This document shows positions 1 to 10,410 of a stretch of DNA of 64,000 nt, piece after piece (within the stretch, counting starts at the first letter, position 1; the number at the start of each line of letters is the position of its first letter). The translations under genes were made by a program, and so were the position numbers. The notes under the pieces are model-generated. The model saw nothing but the letters and a program-made list of their open reading frames with translations. It did no database searches and was not told the origin of the DNA. Origin of the DNA: Steinernema hermaphroditum (taxonomy: Eukaryota > Nematoda > Chromadorea > Rhabditida > Steinernematidae); NCBI GenBank assembly GCA_030435675.1, contig CM059622.1:13702001-13766000 (forward strand), in the 5' to 3' direction.

Positions 1-96
1 GTCCCTCCGGTCGCTCTCTGAGTGTCCGGATGGTCTGATGGTGAACCCTGTTGCAGATGTGAGTTTTCCGGCTTCCAGAGGGAATTGGGACACCCG
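1..96 (+). repeat. Repeat R, partial copy cut by window start
   Basis: Positions 1-96 match 10230-10325 base for base and, in reverse, about 6777-6880. It is the 3' two thirds of a SINE-like dispersed repeat (full copy 10097-10324). The left part lies outside the window. It is directly upstream of lectin copy A. Confidence 0.8.
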
Positions 97-403
97 GAAG
101 CCGTAGTCCCACCACCGCTGACAACAAGATGTCCAACGCCATGAATCCCGCTGCGTGAGATACTATTGTAACCATATTTGAAACTCTTGTCTCCTAAATA
201 AGAACCTTAACAGGGAGAGCAGATGAACAACTCGTGAATCGGTTATCTCTGTTCAAGTGGTGCTCTGCGCCATTGATTATGTCGCCAGCACCGTTTTCTG
301 GATTCTGCTTTTTACTCATTGTGCTTTGTAGCAGTTGACAGTCAGGCGCCGATTATAGCCTTATCAGTGTCAGGTGACCTAGCGGCTTGATGCAGGTGCA
401 TAT

Positions 404-2462
404 ATGCAGGGAAGCTTCACTGCAGATCAGTCGAGGTCCGTGGCAATGGTGGCAGCAACCTGTGTTAGCGCAGTATTGTTCCTGACCGCCTTCCTTGTCC
501 CGGCGTCAGGCAATCTTCACGTCGCGTTCATCGCCGACTCTTCCGAGAGCGTCGGGAAGCTCTCGTTCGACGCAGTAAGTGCATGCGTAACAGATCCCAT
601 ACTTCTCTACTTGCAGTATAACTACGCCATCGAGGATTTGTTTGTGCAGAGTCTGCCAAATGATGCCGCAGTGGCTGTCTTCAGCGAAGACCACCCAAAT
701 CCAGCGTGGAAGCCTTTGGACGCCGTGGTTAAGGATGGAGATTTTCAGCACTTGACGTACAGCGGAGAGCCCCGCTTCGATCCTGCGAAGTAAGTTCCAT
801 TTCGTGCAGAGTCCCTATTTTGCGTCAACGTTCTGTATTAACACCAATGTTGCTGTCTTTTCTGAGAAGGCGTGATGCCTTTGATCCATGTAAACATGAC
901 TGATTTCAGGTCACTTCAAAATGTAATCAACGAAACGACGAATCTCTCGGACGTTTTGGTCTTCATCGCGACAAACTCGAATCTACAGTGCCCGGGTCGC
1001 TCTTTCTGCCGGACGGTAGCAGCGCTGAAGGAACGCGGAGCCACTGTGGCAACGTTTCGTTACACCTTCACGGACACTGGCCCGCTGCCCGAACTCAACA
1101 TCGCATCTGAGGGATTCGCCCTGACATCCGAGGAAAACATGTACGTGACGTTCAAGAAGATGGTACAAAGAGGGAATTGGACTTCTTCCTCAAAGTCGAC
1201 ACCGGTGCTGGTCGATGAGCGCAAGCGCGGCCCTTCTGCGACGAACGCAAACGTTGTGCGCGGAGGTGACAAGCGTTGTTCAGGCGACAGAGCGAAGATG
1301 GCGATCGACATATATCTGTTGCTAGATTCGTCGCAATCCATTGGGAACACGTCGTTCCAAACGGTAGATTTAAGCACTCTCTCGATACTCATCACCATTT
1401 TAGGTGAAAAGTACGGCTTCAGATATGTTTGACCAACTCACGTTTGGTCAAAATGGCTACAACTCAAGATTGGCCATTGTCAACGTGGGCGACGAACCAT
1501 TGCTCATCCATCGCTTGGACGACACGACCAATACGGACGCTGCCCTTCGCAGCATCGAAGGCGTCCCATACTTGGATGCCAAATCCGCGAACCTCCACGG
1601 GCATGTTTCTTTCTGTTGTGGGTTATGTTAACATACTTACACATTTAGTGCGTTTTCCTTGATTGGGAACTTGGTGAAGAATCGAGAAAGTGAGAGGCCC
1701 GTTCTTGTTGTGCTGATGTCCGACCAGCATGTGGGGAGCTGCGACGGTCCGCACATTCCGGATCTCTGCAGGTCCGCCGCCCAGGTCCGAGAGACGGCAA
1801 CCGTGGCCACGATTGCTTTCAAGTTCTACGACGCCGGCTCAGCAAACTTGAGCACTTTGGCAAGCCCCTGCGCAAGCTTCACTAACAACGAGCAGCTGCC
1901 ATCACAGTTCCACCATCTTCTCAGTAGCATCACGTGCTTCTGTCCCTCCCCGTGGCACCAGTTCAAGCTCGACGCCTGCACACCGACAACGTCATGCGTT
2001 CGGCCCATGGAGTCATTCGTGAAGTATACCACCGCGCAAAGGTACTGCAAGAACCATGGAGGCTCTCTGGTTACCATCCTGTCACAGGCAAAGAACGACT
2101 TCGTCACCGGTTTGTTTTCTCTTTTTTCGACACCTCACATTAAATTGCCCTAGGACTCACCGATGGAGTCAGCCAGTTCTACGTAGGGCTCACCATCGAC
2201 CCCTATCATACATTTCTTGGATACACGACCGGCCGCTGGGACAGCGGAGATAACGTAAACTATCTCCATTTCCTCATCCATCCAAAACTTTATCTTTCAG
2301 TACATCGACGGAGTCAGTTACGGAAACTTCGTCGCTCCTCCTACGCTCAACAGCTGCACTGTCACCAAGAAGGGCATTTGGGCCAGCTTGACCTGTGACG
2401 ACGAGACACACCCGGCGAAGTACGTCTGTGAAGTGCGCGGAATCGACGCCGACGTTCATTAA
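404..2462 (+). CDS. Secreted VWA-VWA-C-type lectin protein (copy A, complete)
   Basis: Seven exons read in phase: 404-574, 617-789, 910-1363, 1404-1600, 1649-2109, 2154-2254 and 2301-2462 (about 572 aa). The N-terminus has a hydrophobic signal segment (about residues 14-36). Two von Willebrand A domains follow, each with a MIDAS-like DxSxS (DSSES in exon 1, DSSQS in exon 3). A C-terminal C-type lectin domain carries paired cysteines, FYVGL in place of WIGL, and WASLTC near the end. The fourth intron is GC-AG. A polyA signal AATAAA lies near 2515. The layout matches nematode clec genes encoding secreted VWA/CTLD proteins, often expressed in gut or in immune responses; ligand and role here are unknown. 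The next copy lies 9501 bp downstream and is truncated. Domain calls are strong and the start is plausible. Confidence 0.85.
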
Positions 2463-2617
2463 GGAGGAGACCCTGTGATTTCTTTGCGTATGATGACTAT
2501 TTCTCCATTGTGTGAATAAACTGAGAGCATTGCAAAATCACATTGAAACCTCCTTTCCAATAAAGATTTCCTCGTCAATCATCGGATCGTGCTGATGCTC
2601 CAACCTGCTTCTAATCG

Positions 2618-2738
2618 TGGTGAGCGGTCGGTCCTCGGTCGTTCCGGTCGCTCTTTGAGCGTTCGGTTGATTTGATGGCAAACCCTGTGGCATTTGTGAT
2701 TCTCCCGGTTCTCCCCTGGAGGTTCGCCGCCGCCAAGT
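2618..2738 (+). repeat. Diverged copy of repeat R
   Basis: This GC-rich stretch aligns loosely with the core of repeat R: GAGCGGTCGGTC, CCGGTCGCTCT, and a GATGG..AACCCTGT block. It lies just downstream of the lectin polyA site and recurs at 12119-12239 as part of the segmental duplication. It is an older member of the family. Confidence 0.6.
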
Positions 2739-2923
2739 CGCTGATAAGATAGCAACTCGATGACGAAAGAACGATAAACGCCACAACGCGTCTATGTTGT
2801 TCCTCGAATGATCCCAGCGGTGGACGCTCCACTGCGTCACTTCAGGTGGCATGGAGCGAGCGAGAAGAAGATCGCCGACCAAGTCGCTCGCAGAGCAGAA
2901 AAGGAGTTACTTTTGCTGAGTCT

Positions 2924-3660
2924 ATGGAGGCAGAAGGAGACGACCAGGTAAGTCAAAATCCACTGGCATAGCGGCGTTTTTGATTATCCACACATGCATT
3001 CTTGGTGATCTGGACTGTTTAGGCGCTTGAACAGTCTTCCTTATTGCAAACAAGCCGAGAGTTATCGGCTGTCAAACCTGAGGTGCCATGAAATAAACCA
3101 AAAGAGTCACTATGGACAGAATCTCATTGTGAATCGCAGCAAAGAACGCCGAGTTCGGAGACCACACACGTGCTTCCTTCAGGAGATGTCAAGGTAGGCG
3201 ACCCATTCCTCGCGTTTTTTTAATGCATAACATAGCTGAAACCAAACGAATGCCTAATTATGATCGAGACGAATAGGAGACCGAGACCTACAAGCTCACA
3301 GATCCGCCATTCAAGATGCGGGCCTTGATCAACACAGTCAAGTTCTATTTACGGCTTCACCACGAGAGGTGTGGTCACTCGCCGTTCAAGTAGCCGTTTC
3401 CTATCACGGTGGAGAGGAGCTGGATCTAAACGAGCACGTGAGGCAGGGTAGTTCCCTGGAAATCGTTTTTGTTTCGAAACAGATCGGTTACTCAATGGTA
3501 GGCCGCAATGTTAGGCGTTATACATTGTCATATTTAGCCTGCGAAAGCCTTCGAAATCAACTTACAAAACAATATTATTACGCCAATACAGTCGGTTCCA
3601 AATGGACCCATTTTGGCCTTAGGCTTTGATGATCAGCTCTATTGCGATTGTGAAAACTGT
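2924..3660 (+). pseudogene. Broken gene or transposon-derived exons (block X)
   Basis: There are exon-like pieces with good splice borders: 2924-2947 then GTAAGT; one ending AAG before GTAGGC near 3193; one starting GAGACCGAG near 3278; 3401-3500 ending before GTAGGCCGC; and one opening TCGGTTCCAAATGG. They read as short Lys/Glu-rich segments and a Cys-bearing end (CDCENC). Stops interrupt the best joint reading. I recognise no family. The 3401-3614 block recurs at 12902-13115 and 9884-10093, the last directly after Helitron helicase sequence, so part of it is probably transposon material. Confidence 0.45.
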
Positions 3661-4240
3661 AGCCGAAGCCGAACAAAAGTAGGCCTAGTCTCTTCAGACA
3701 CACACTAATATAGATCATTTAGAGGCCTCTGAAAACGGCCCAAAAGATGGTGAGCTACAGTAGGTTGAACTTTTTCAGCGACATTGTGCAATGGATCATT
3801 TCAGGTACCCCTATAAAGGTTCCACACTGTGTGGCGGCTCTTCTCAGAACTACAACAGGTTGAACCTTTTGAGATACGCTCTGAAACAACAATTTTGAGA
3901 TCTAAAAAAGGGATCAAAGAAGATTAAAACCCTCTGGGATGTTCTTCAATGGATTACGGTAGGCTCTTTCACTTCAGACGCAGTGTAAACTGAATCACTT
4001 AGAGAACTTGAAAAAGGCTAAAAATAGATCGTCTTAAGAGGTTTATTGCCGTATTATTGTAGGCTGAACCTGTTCAAACACACTCTAAAAGGGATGATTT
4101 TAGACGTTTCTATAAGCATTCAAAAAAGAGACTGTTTGGAGGCTCTTCTCCAAACCAGGGTAGTGTTATCCGACTTCAGACGCGCTATAAAATAAATCAC
4201 TACATGAGCCTTTCAGAAGGAGAAGAAATTTTGCCGCCTA
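3650..4240. repeat. Degenerate tandem array, unit roughly 110-130 bp
   Basis: Recurring words appear in order: GTAGGCT/GTAGGTTGAAC.., TTCAGACACACTCTA or similar, GATCATTTAGA, then CTGAAAA.GG...AAAAGAT. About five diverged units can be seen, starting near 3670, 3765, 3855, 3958 and 4060. No coding potential is visible. It lies between block X and the Helitron N-terminal piece. Copy B keeps only the first unit and part of the second. Confidence 0.55.
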
Positions 4241-4390
4241 TCTTGCTCTGTATTCCGTATTCTTAATGATCGACATATTTTTATTAAAATCTTTCTCGAA
4301 TTTCTGACATAACTCGATCAGTAGTCGTTATTTGATAACGCTTCCAGATTTTTATAATGATCTGTTCATAATATTGCACATTCGGTTGTT

Positions 4391-4920
4391 TTGACTATCT
4401 CGAATTGTACTAATATTTGCAGTTCTCACTTAACACTTGTCCGCTGTGAGCATAATAATCCCAGTGATGACGACGATACCGGTGTGAGTCCTCCTCGACG
4501 ACGCGGACGGCCTGCCGGATGTGGACCTCCCAGGTCAGACACGGAACGCCAACGGGAGCATCGTCGACGAATTGGAGAATTGGGTAACATATTAACCCAT
4601 AAGTGGCATTTTCACAAAGAAGCACAAGTTCAGAGACACATGGAGAAGCCGCCCAGCGCATAGAGCATGAATGTTGTCGGAAACGCCATGCCCGTCAACG
4701 CGCATCCCAGGAACAGGCTGGTACTCAAGAAGACCTATTTTATTTACTTATCGTTCCCCATAAAGGTTCGTCTCAACAACGCGATACTGTACGTCATCGC
4801 ATTTCTCGCCAACAACAATAGTCGATGCAAAGAGGCCTTGCACATCTTGAAGACACTCGAGAGGCATATCGTTTATCCCACCAGGCAGTATGCCGATGCC
4901 GTTAGTACTACCACCTCCTG
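4391..4920 (+). pseudogene. Helitron-like protein N-terminal fragment
   Basis: The reading has an acidic DDDD stretch, then a basic RRRGRPAG segment, then SDTERQREHRRR and, after a frame change, KRHARQRASQEQAG. Basic 'R-x-R-A-R-Q-R' repeats are typical of the N-terminal leader of Helitron Rep/helicase proteins. The reading shifts frame and stops, so it is dead. The rest of the same element probably resumes at 8461, on the far side of the LINE insertion. Confidence 0.5.
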
Positions 4921-5094
4921 ATCCAAAAAGATCCTAATGATCCTGATTCATATTACGTGCACGACATCGTTTAGTTTGAATCATGAAAGGCATAACATAG
5001 CCCGAAGGAGCCCTTGAGGTTTTGAAAACGAACAATTTTGAAAGATTACATCATTTTTAAGAGAAACGTAATCGCGATGCTGCTAAGCTTCTTG

Positions 5095-5108
5095 GTTAAA
5101 CACTTTAA
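5095..5108 (+). repeat. Left target-site duplication of the RTE LINE
   Basis: GTTAAACACTTTAA occurs here and again at 8372-8385, directly bordering the RTE element. This 14-bp duplication marks the insertion. Confidence 0.85.
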
Positions 5109-5142
5109 CATTTAACATTTTATTCCGTATCTTTGATTTACA

Positions 5143-6776
5143 TCAAGCGGATCCCATTATGTTCAACCATTGGTGCATCGTCGTTCTTCTCGCCTGGGTC
5201 TGCCATGCCTGCGTCCTCGGCGTTTTCTTGATCTCATCTCGCCATCTTGTCCTGGGTCGTCCGAGCGGTCTCGAAACGATAGGCCTCCACTCCGTCAGGC
5301 GCTTCGACCATTTTTCTTCTTCTTCATTCGCGAGTTTCCATGCGTATTTCATTTTTCTTTTTCTTCGCCGCTTCTGCAACGTCGGTAACCTTCGTCACGC
5401 CTCGCAGCCATCCGTTCGACTTTCTGTCTAGCAGACGAACGCCGACCAGTCCATCTTCCGTTGCGCGGTTGCAAGCTTTTTGCTGTCGGTTTTCTTCATT
5501 GCTCATGTTTCAGAGCCGTACAGCATCGCCGGAAGGACGCACATGTTGAAGAGTCGCCGCTTCCAACGCACCTCGACGGTCGGACTGGTGAGGAATTGTT
5601 TGTTTGAATACATTCCATCCACTGCAGATTCGTCGGCTGATCTCTCTTCCATGGTCGCGCATCAGCCGGACTTCTTGGCCAAGATAGATGAAGGTTTCTA
5701 CTTGCTCCACTTCGCTTCCGTTCAGCAGGATTCTGGTAGTTTCCGTTGACATCATCTTGGTTTTACTTGCGTTGATCTTCCGTCCGTTCTGGCGCGATTT
5801 TTCGTTCAAATCATCAAGCATCTTCTGGAGATATTCAGCAAAATCGGCGATGAGAGCGATATCGTCGGCGAACCGCAGGTTTGTTAGGCGGCTTCCGTTG
5901 ATTTTCATGCCGATGTCGTCCCATTCCAGGTTCCGAAAGACTTGTTCCAGAGCAGCCGTGAAGAGTTTCGGACTTATGGTGTCACCTTGTCGCACTCCGC
6001 GCTGGATATCAATCGTCTCTTCGTTCATATTCATCAGAGATTTGGCTTCTTGATAGATTTTGCGCAGGAGTTTTATTATCTGCACGGGAACTCCTTGCTG
6101 CTGCACTGCGCTCCAAACAGCGTTCAGTTCAACACTGTCGATGGCCTTCTCAAAGTCCACGACGACGATGAACAGCGGCAAACGGTATTCACGGGAGCGT
6201 TCTACGAGCTGATTGATTGCTTGCAGGTGATTAATCGTCGAGAAGTTCTTCCGGAAGCCCGCCTGTTCCACTGGTTGCGCCGCATCGAGTATCCCTTCAA
6301 TCCGCTTGGTGAGCACTTTCGTGAGTAACTTGTAGATCGTAGAGAGAAGTGATATCGGGCGATAATTCTTGAGTTCCAGTGGATCGCTTTTCTTGTGCAG
6401 CAGAATCGTCTATGAGTCAGCCATCTTCTGCGGGATCAAGCAGCTTCGGAGGCAGTCGTTGAAGATCTTCGTCAGCCGCGGGACCAGTAGGTCTTTCCCG
6501 ATCTTTAGCATTTCGACCGTAATCTTGTCGATTCCAGGTGCTGTTCCACTTCTCATCGTCTTCAAGGCTTCTTCAACTTCGCTTATCAGCAGATCCGAAC
6601 ATTCTTCTTGCGTCTCATGTTCTTCATACCGTACTTCAACTATCGAGGCATATAGCGATTCGTAGAATGCTTTTACCGTCCGTTTCAGTTGCGCTGTCGT
6701 CGAACATAAATTGCCGTTGGCGTCACGGAGTCTTGTTAGCCTTCTTCTTCCAATTCCGGCTTCTCTTCTTACATGG
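5143..6776 (-). pseudogene. RTE reverse transcriptase domain, interrupted
   Basis: Motifs in order: GTAPGIDKITVEMLK, then after an in-frame TAG near 6410 YRPISLLSTIYKLL, QAGFRKNFSTINH, VVVDFEKAIDSV, RGVRQGDTISPKLF and the catalytic FADD in LRFADDIALIAD. Frame shifts follow near 5510 and 5380; the last piece (5379-5143) has the RTE C-terminal RPLGRPRTRWRDE. The active site is intact on paper but the reading frame is not. Confidence 0.85.
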
Positions 6777-7012
6777 CGCAGTCTGTCCCAATTCCCTCTG
6801 GAAGCCGGAAAACTCACATCTGCCACAGGGTCGGACACTCATAAGACCATCCGGACACTCAGAGAGCGACCGGAGGGACCGACCGCTCGCCACCGCGACA
6901 CGAGTGAAAATCTTTACAATTGTATATACAAACAATGAATTCGTCAGTCAAAATCATCTAAAGTTCGTAACGTCATCTCAACCATTGTACTTGTATTTGT
7001 AGCTTTTGGATT
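6777..7012 (-). repeat. Repeat R inserted inside the RTE element
   Basis: The reverse complement matches 10097-10324 almost throughout, from TCCAAAAGCTACAAATACA to GGGAATTGGGACA. It lies exactly between the endonuclease and reverse transcriptase domains. The start of the downstream open reading (SDPVADVSFPASRGNW) is repeat sequence, not RTE. It inserted after the LINE had landed or in its source copy. Confidence 0.8.
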
Positions 7013-7039
7013 CCTTCCTATCGCCTCCTCCACAAGCCG

Positions 7040-8215
7040 TTAGTGGTGTTTCACAAGATCCTTCTTGATTTCACGATGGTTCAACTTGTTGAATTCGGTA
7101 AGATTGACCCGTTCAGCAACCGTTGATCGGCGATTCTTCAAAAGGCGACGTTGGGAGAATAGCCGCTTCGTCGCTTCGGACAGTCGTGGCGTCTTCTCTT
7201 CTGTTTCTCGGGCGAATTCTGCGGCAGAGCGGACTTCTTCAAACAGATTTTCGTAGTCTTCTGTGCGGGACGGTGCAGGATCCACGGCAGTAAGAGCTAG
7301 CCGGAAGAGATCTCGATTTATTCGGTGTTTCTCCTTTAGCCTTCGGTCTTCATGCCGCATCGCTTCACGTCCTGGTGTCTGGATGACTGCACGTACGAGG
7401 CGATGATCCGAACTCGAGATATGAGATCCAAGAACGACTGTGGATCGGAACCGAATGAGCCTGGAGGCAAGCACGAAGTCTATGCAGTTCTTCGTACGCC
7501 CATCCGGCGAAATCCAAGTCCACTTCCGCCCCGGCCTCGCTCTGAAGAACGTGTTGACCGCTTGCAGGTGGTGTTCTTCACAGAAGTCCAGAAGTTTCTG
7601 CCCACGGGCGTTTCGGTCACCGTATCCGAAGTTTCCGACTGCCTGTTCGTCTTCTTCTTCTCGTCTTCCGACTTTGGCATTGAAGTCACCGAGCAGAGCA
7701 GGATACACCCGCAATCTTGGCGAGATTGCATCCCGTAAAGTACTACTAGGACCCCTTTGTCCAGGCATACTAGCAGCCCGTAGCTCTGAACGGAGGGTCT
7801 CCAAGAGGCTGTCGTACTCGTCTTCTTCTTCGTCATCTTCACGCGTGGCTGAGGTTGGTGGTGCGTATACTGCGAAGAGTCGTAGTAACTGTTGTCCAAA
7901 CTTCAGGTCCAGCGCGGATATTCGTGGCGTCACTGGGCGAAAAGCTTCTACGAAGGGTTGTACTCGGCTGCTGACGAAAAATCCAGTTCCAGAGACTCCC
8001 CCACTGTCATCTGCTCCCGCATGATAGAAGCGGAAGCCAGAGTCATTCAGATCAAGAGCTCCTGTTCCTCTCCATCGAAGTTCCGTAAGCGCAAGTACAT
8101 CGATGTTGATCCCTTCGAGTTCTTCTTGCAGCTCCAGTAGACGTGCCGTTGACGAGAGTCGGCTCACATTCAGCGTTCCAATTGAGAGACGGCCAATGTT
8201 TGTGGGTTGGAACAT
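7040..8215 (-). pseudogene. RTE endonuclease domain
   Basis: A 391-codon open reading of an apurinic-endonuclease-like domain. The motifs appear in order: GTLNV, LTELRWRG (catalytic Glu), LLGDFNAKVG (metal/phosphate site), TWISPDGRTKNCIDFVLAS and SSDHRLV (catalytic Asp-His). It nicks target DNA during target-primed reverse transcription in this family. It ends at a stop just before repeat R splits it from the reverse transcriptase. Confidence 0.85.
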
Positions 8216-8371
8216 ACGTGATCCTGCTGTTCCAAGACTTCTGGATCACGGGGTCCGCTGGCAGTGGGGGCTGAGGGGGATGACCGACCGCTCAAAACCC
8301 AGAGGAGAGGGTGATAACCGACCGCTCTCCACCGCTACACAAACGAGACTCCTGGTGGTTACACTGCAACC

Positions 8372-8385
8372 GTTAAACACTTTAA
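8372..8385 (+). repeat. Right target-site duplication of the RTE LINE
   Basis: GTTAAACACTTTAA, identical to 5095-5108. Confidence 0.85.
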
Positions 8386-8460
8386 ACTGTAAAGAACTTA
8401 AGAACACTTTAAAGAACGTAAACTATCATCTTAAACGCACTTCTTTTCAATTACTCTATA

Positions 8461-9882
8461 GGCACGACGACAACCAAAGGCCTATTTTGGTTCAGCTCAT
8501 TGAAGACAGGCGCGCTCTGACAAGTTGCGAGGCAGCGTGGGAGGTCTCTTCCTATGACATGCATGTAGCCAGTCACACAGTCTGTACCGGTTACGTTTAC
8601 ACGCCTGATCAAAAACCTCTTAGAATTGAAAGAGGTAAAATGAGGTTTACTTCCGGCTTATCCAAGCTTTACAGAACACGACGAGGAAGTGTTCCAATGC
8701 AGTCAGCAAGGAGGCCAGTACCAGATTCCGTCTATGCTCAAAGCGTGGTTTAAAAATCAACCGCCATCCCCCAACAGTGATGCGAAAACCCTTCTTAAAC
8801 GTCTCACTTTCAACGATGTTCCGATTTTTCCGCTATAAGGACAAAGGCTGGGTTAGAAAATTAGTTGTCACCCGCGTAAAAAGTAGGGTACAGTTAGTTG
8901 TTTAGTTCTTAACATCACATTCAGATGTTCACTCGCGATTCAAAGAAATGTTCGCAATTAGACTCCCTGCAATGAACAAGAAATTCGTTAAAAGCTTTGA
9001 GGAACTGCGAGCACACAACGAAGTCGTTTGTGAAACATTTGTAGATGCTGCAAGAGTTAGATAGCTTTTTCTGACCAAACCTATTTATATGCAAGGGCTT
9101 TAGAAAGGACATAGAAGAGGCCGGCACCATGGAGCTCTCTGTAAACATCCGCCGCCTCTTTGCATCAATCCTCATCTTCTCAGTACTTGCCAATCCACGA
9201 CAATTACGAGATGACTACAAAGAGTTTATGTAAAACAGATTTGGAACGACACAGAGAAAAGAAACTCGAGCTCTGTTCCACATCCGCTCCATACTTCGTC
9301 ACCACGGCAGAGAATTAAGTGACTTCGATCTGCCAGGTGCATATCATAAGCCACATTTTATACATAAAAGACACTTTTATAGACATTCAAAAACAACACC
9401 TGGGAAACCGTCGGGAACTCGACTAGTCAGACCTTTTGCTCACCCGGAACTTCAAGAAAAGCTGACTTGCTTTCGGTATTCATTAGAGAAAGAAGCTTTC
9501 TTAAAACCGACAACGGAAAGAGACTTTTCTTTCTCGACGGTTCTTGAGGTCGCGGAAAATCTTTGTCTGCAACACTCTCTATTACAATCTACGTGCGTGA
9601 GGGTAGAAAGTGTGTTGTGTTGCCCATGCAGGATCGGCTGTAAGACTTTTGCCAGATGGATCGACTGTGTATCGCGCCTTTGCCATGCAAATTCAGCTGG
9701 CAGCTACCAAAATTAGCACCAACGGAAGCCGCTACACTAAAACAGAGCCCTTCGAAATCGGATCGAAATCGTGTACTGTTAAGAAATGTCTGGAACACAT
9801 TGACAACAACAGAACTGACAAGTTTCGTCGGGTGGACGGCTATGTGATCGCGGCGCCTACGCACCTAAACAAGCTGATCTAG
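8461..9882 (+). pseudogene. Helitron Rep/helicase remnant
   Basis: Several frames together give the linker and helicase region of a Helitron protein. In order: DRRALTSCEAAWEVSS..ASHTV..YVYTPDQKPL (8500-8620); FEELRAHNEVVCETFVDAA (about 8990-9055); LSVNIRRLFASILIFSVLA (9130-9190); ALFHIRSILRHHGRELSDF (9270-9330); a broken Walker A, FFLDGS-stop-GRGKS (9525-9560); and helicase motif Ia-like HAGSAVRLLPDGSTVYRAF (9620-9690). Stops and frameshifts abound. It then joins block X sequence abruptly at 9884. The element's ends are not visible. Confidence 0.72.
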
Positions 9883-9883
9883 C

Positions 9884-10093
9884 TCCTATCACGGTGGAGA
9901 GGAGCTGGATCTAAACGAGCACGTGAGACAGGGGAGTTCCCTGGAAATCGTTTTTGTTTCGAGACAGATCGGCTACTCAATGGTAGGCCCCAATGTTGGG
10001 CGTTATACATCGCCATATTTAGCCTGTGAAAACCTTCGAAACTTGGAAAAGAATATTATTGCGCCAATCCAGTCAGTTCCAAATGGACCCATT
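9884..10093 (+). repeat. Third copy of block X
   Basis: This matches 3401-3614 and 12902-13115 at about 90% by eye, including the splice-like GTAGGCC. It starts directly after Helitron helicase sequence and runs to repeat R at 10097. It is more diverged than the A/B pair. Confidence 0.75.
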
Positions 10094-10096
10094 TGC

Positions 10097-10324
10097 TCCT
10101 CCAAAAGCTACAAATACAAGTACAATGATTGAGATGACGTTACGAACTTTAGATGATTTTGACTGACGAATTCATTGTTTTATATACTATTGTAAAGATT
10201 TCCACTCGTGTCGCGGTGGCGAGCGGTCGGTCCCTCCGGTCGCTCTCTGAGTGTCCGGATGGTCTGATGGTGAACCCTGTTGCAGATGTGAGTTTTCCGG
10301 CTTCCAGAGGGAATTGGGACACCC
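10097..10324 (+). repeat. Repeat R, full-length reference copy (228 bp)
   Basis: It runs from TCCAAAAGCTACAAATACA through GTGTCGCGGTGGCGAGC to GGGAATTGGGACA. Other copies are at 1-96 and 6777-7012 (minus), with diverged ones at 2618-2738 and 12119-12239 and a weak fragment at 8262-8338. It has no coding frame of its own. Its size and dispersal suit a SINE or other non-autonomous element; I saw no clear pol III boxes. Confidence 0.75.
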
Positions 10325-10410
10325 GTCAACGTTCTGTATTAACACCAATGTTGCTGTCTTTTCTGAGAAGGCGTGATGCCTTTGATCCATGTAAACATGA
10401 CTGATTTCAG

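Larger units (their letters stand above)
1..3848. repeat. Segmental duplication, copy A
   Basis: Bases 823-3848 match 10324-13349 at a constant offset of 9501. The few differences I saw all lie after 3540 (for example near 3547, 3684, 3765 and 3799); the lectin coding part looks identical. Bases 1-96 match 10230-10325 at offset 10229. Copy B therefore lacks 728 bp that copy A has. Confidence 0.9.
5109..8371 (-). mobile_element. RTE-type non-LTR retrotransposon (dead), inserted in a Helitron
   Basis: This minus-strand LINE of about 3.26 kb is bordered by an exact 14-bp target-site duplication. It has an APE-type endonuclease (8215-7040) followed by reverse transcriptase (about 6776-5143). Its 3' end carries short AAATGTT-like repeats, as RTE tails do. 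Both domains keep catalytic signatures, but a TAG stop near 6410, frame changes near 5510 and 5380 and an internal insertion of repeat R inactivate it. Confidence 0.88.
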
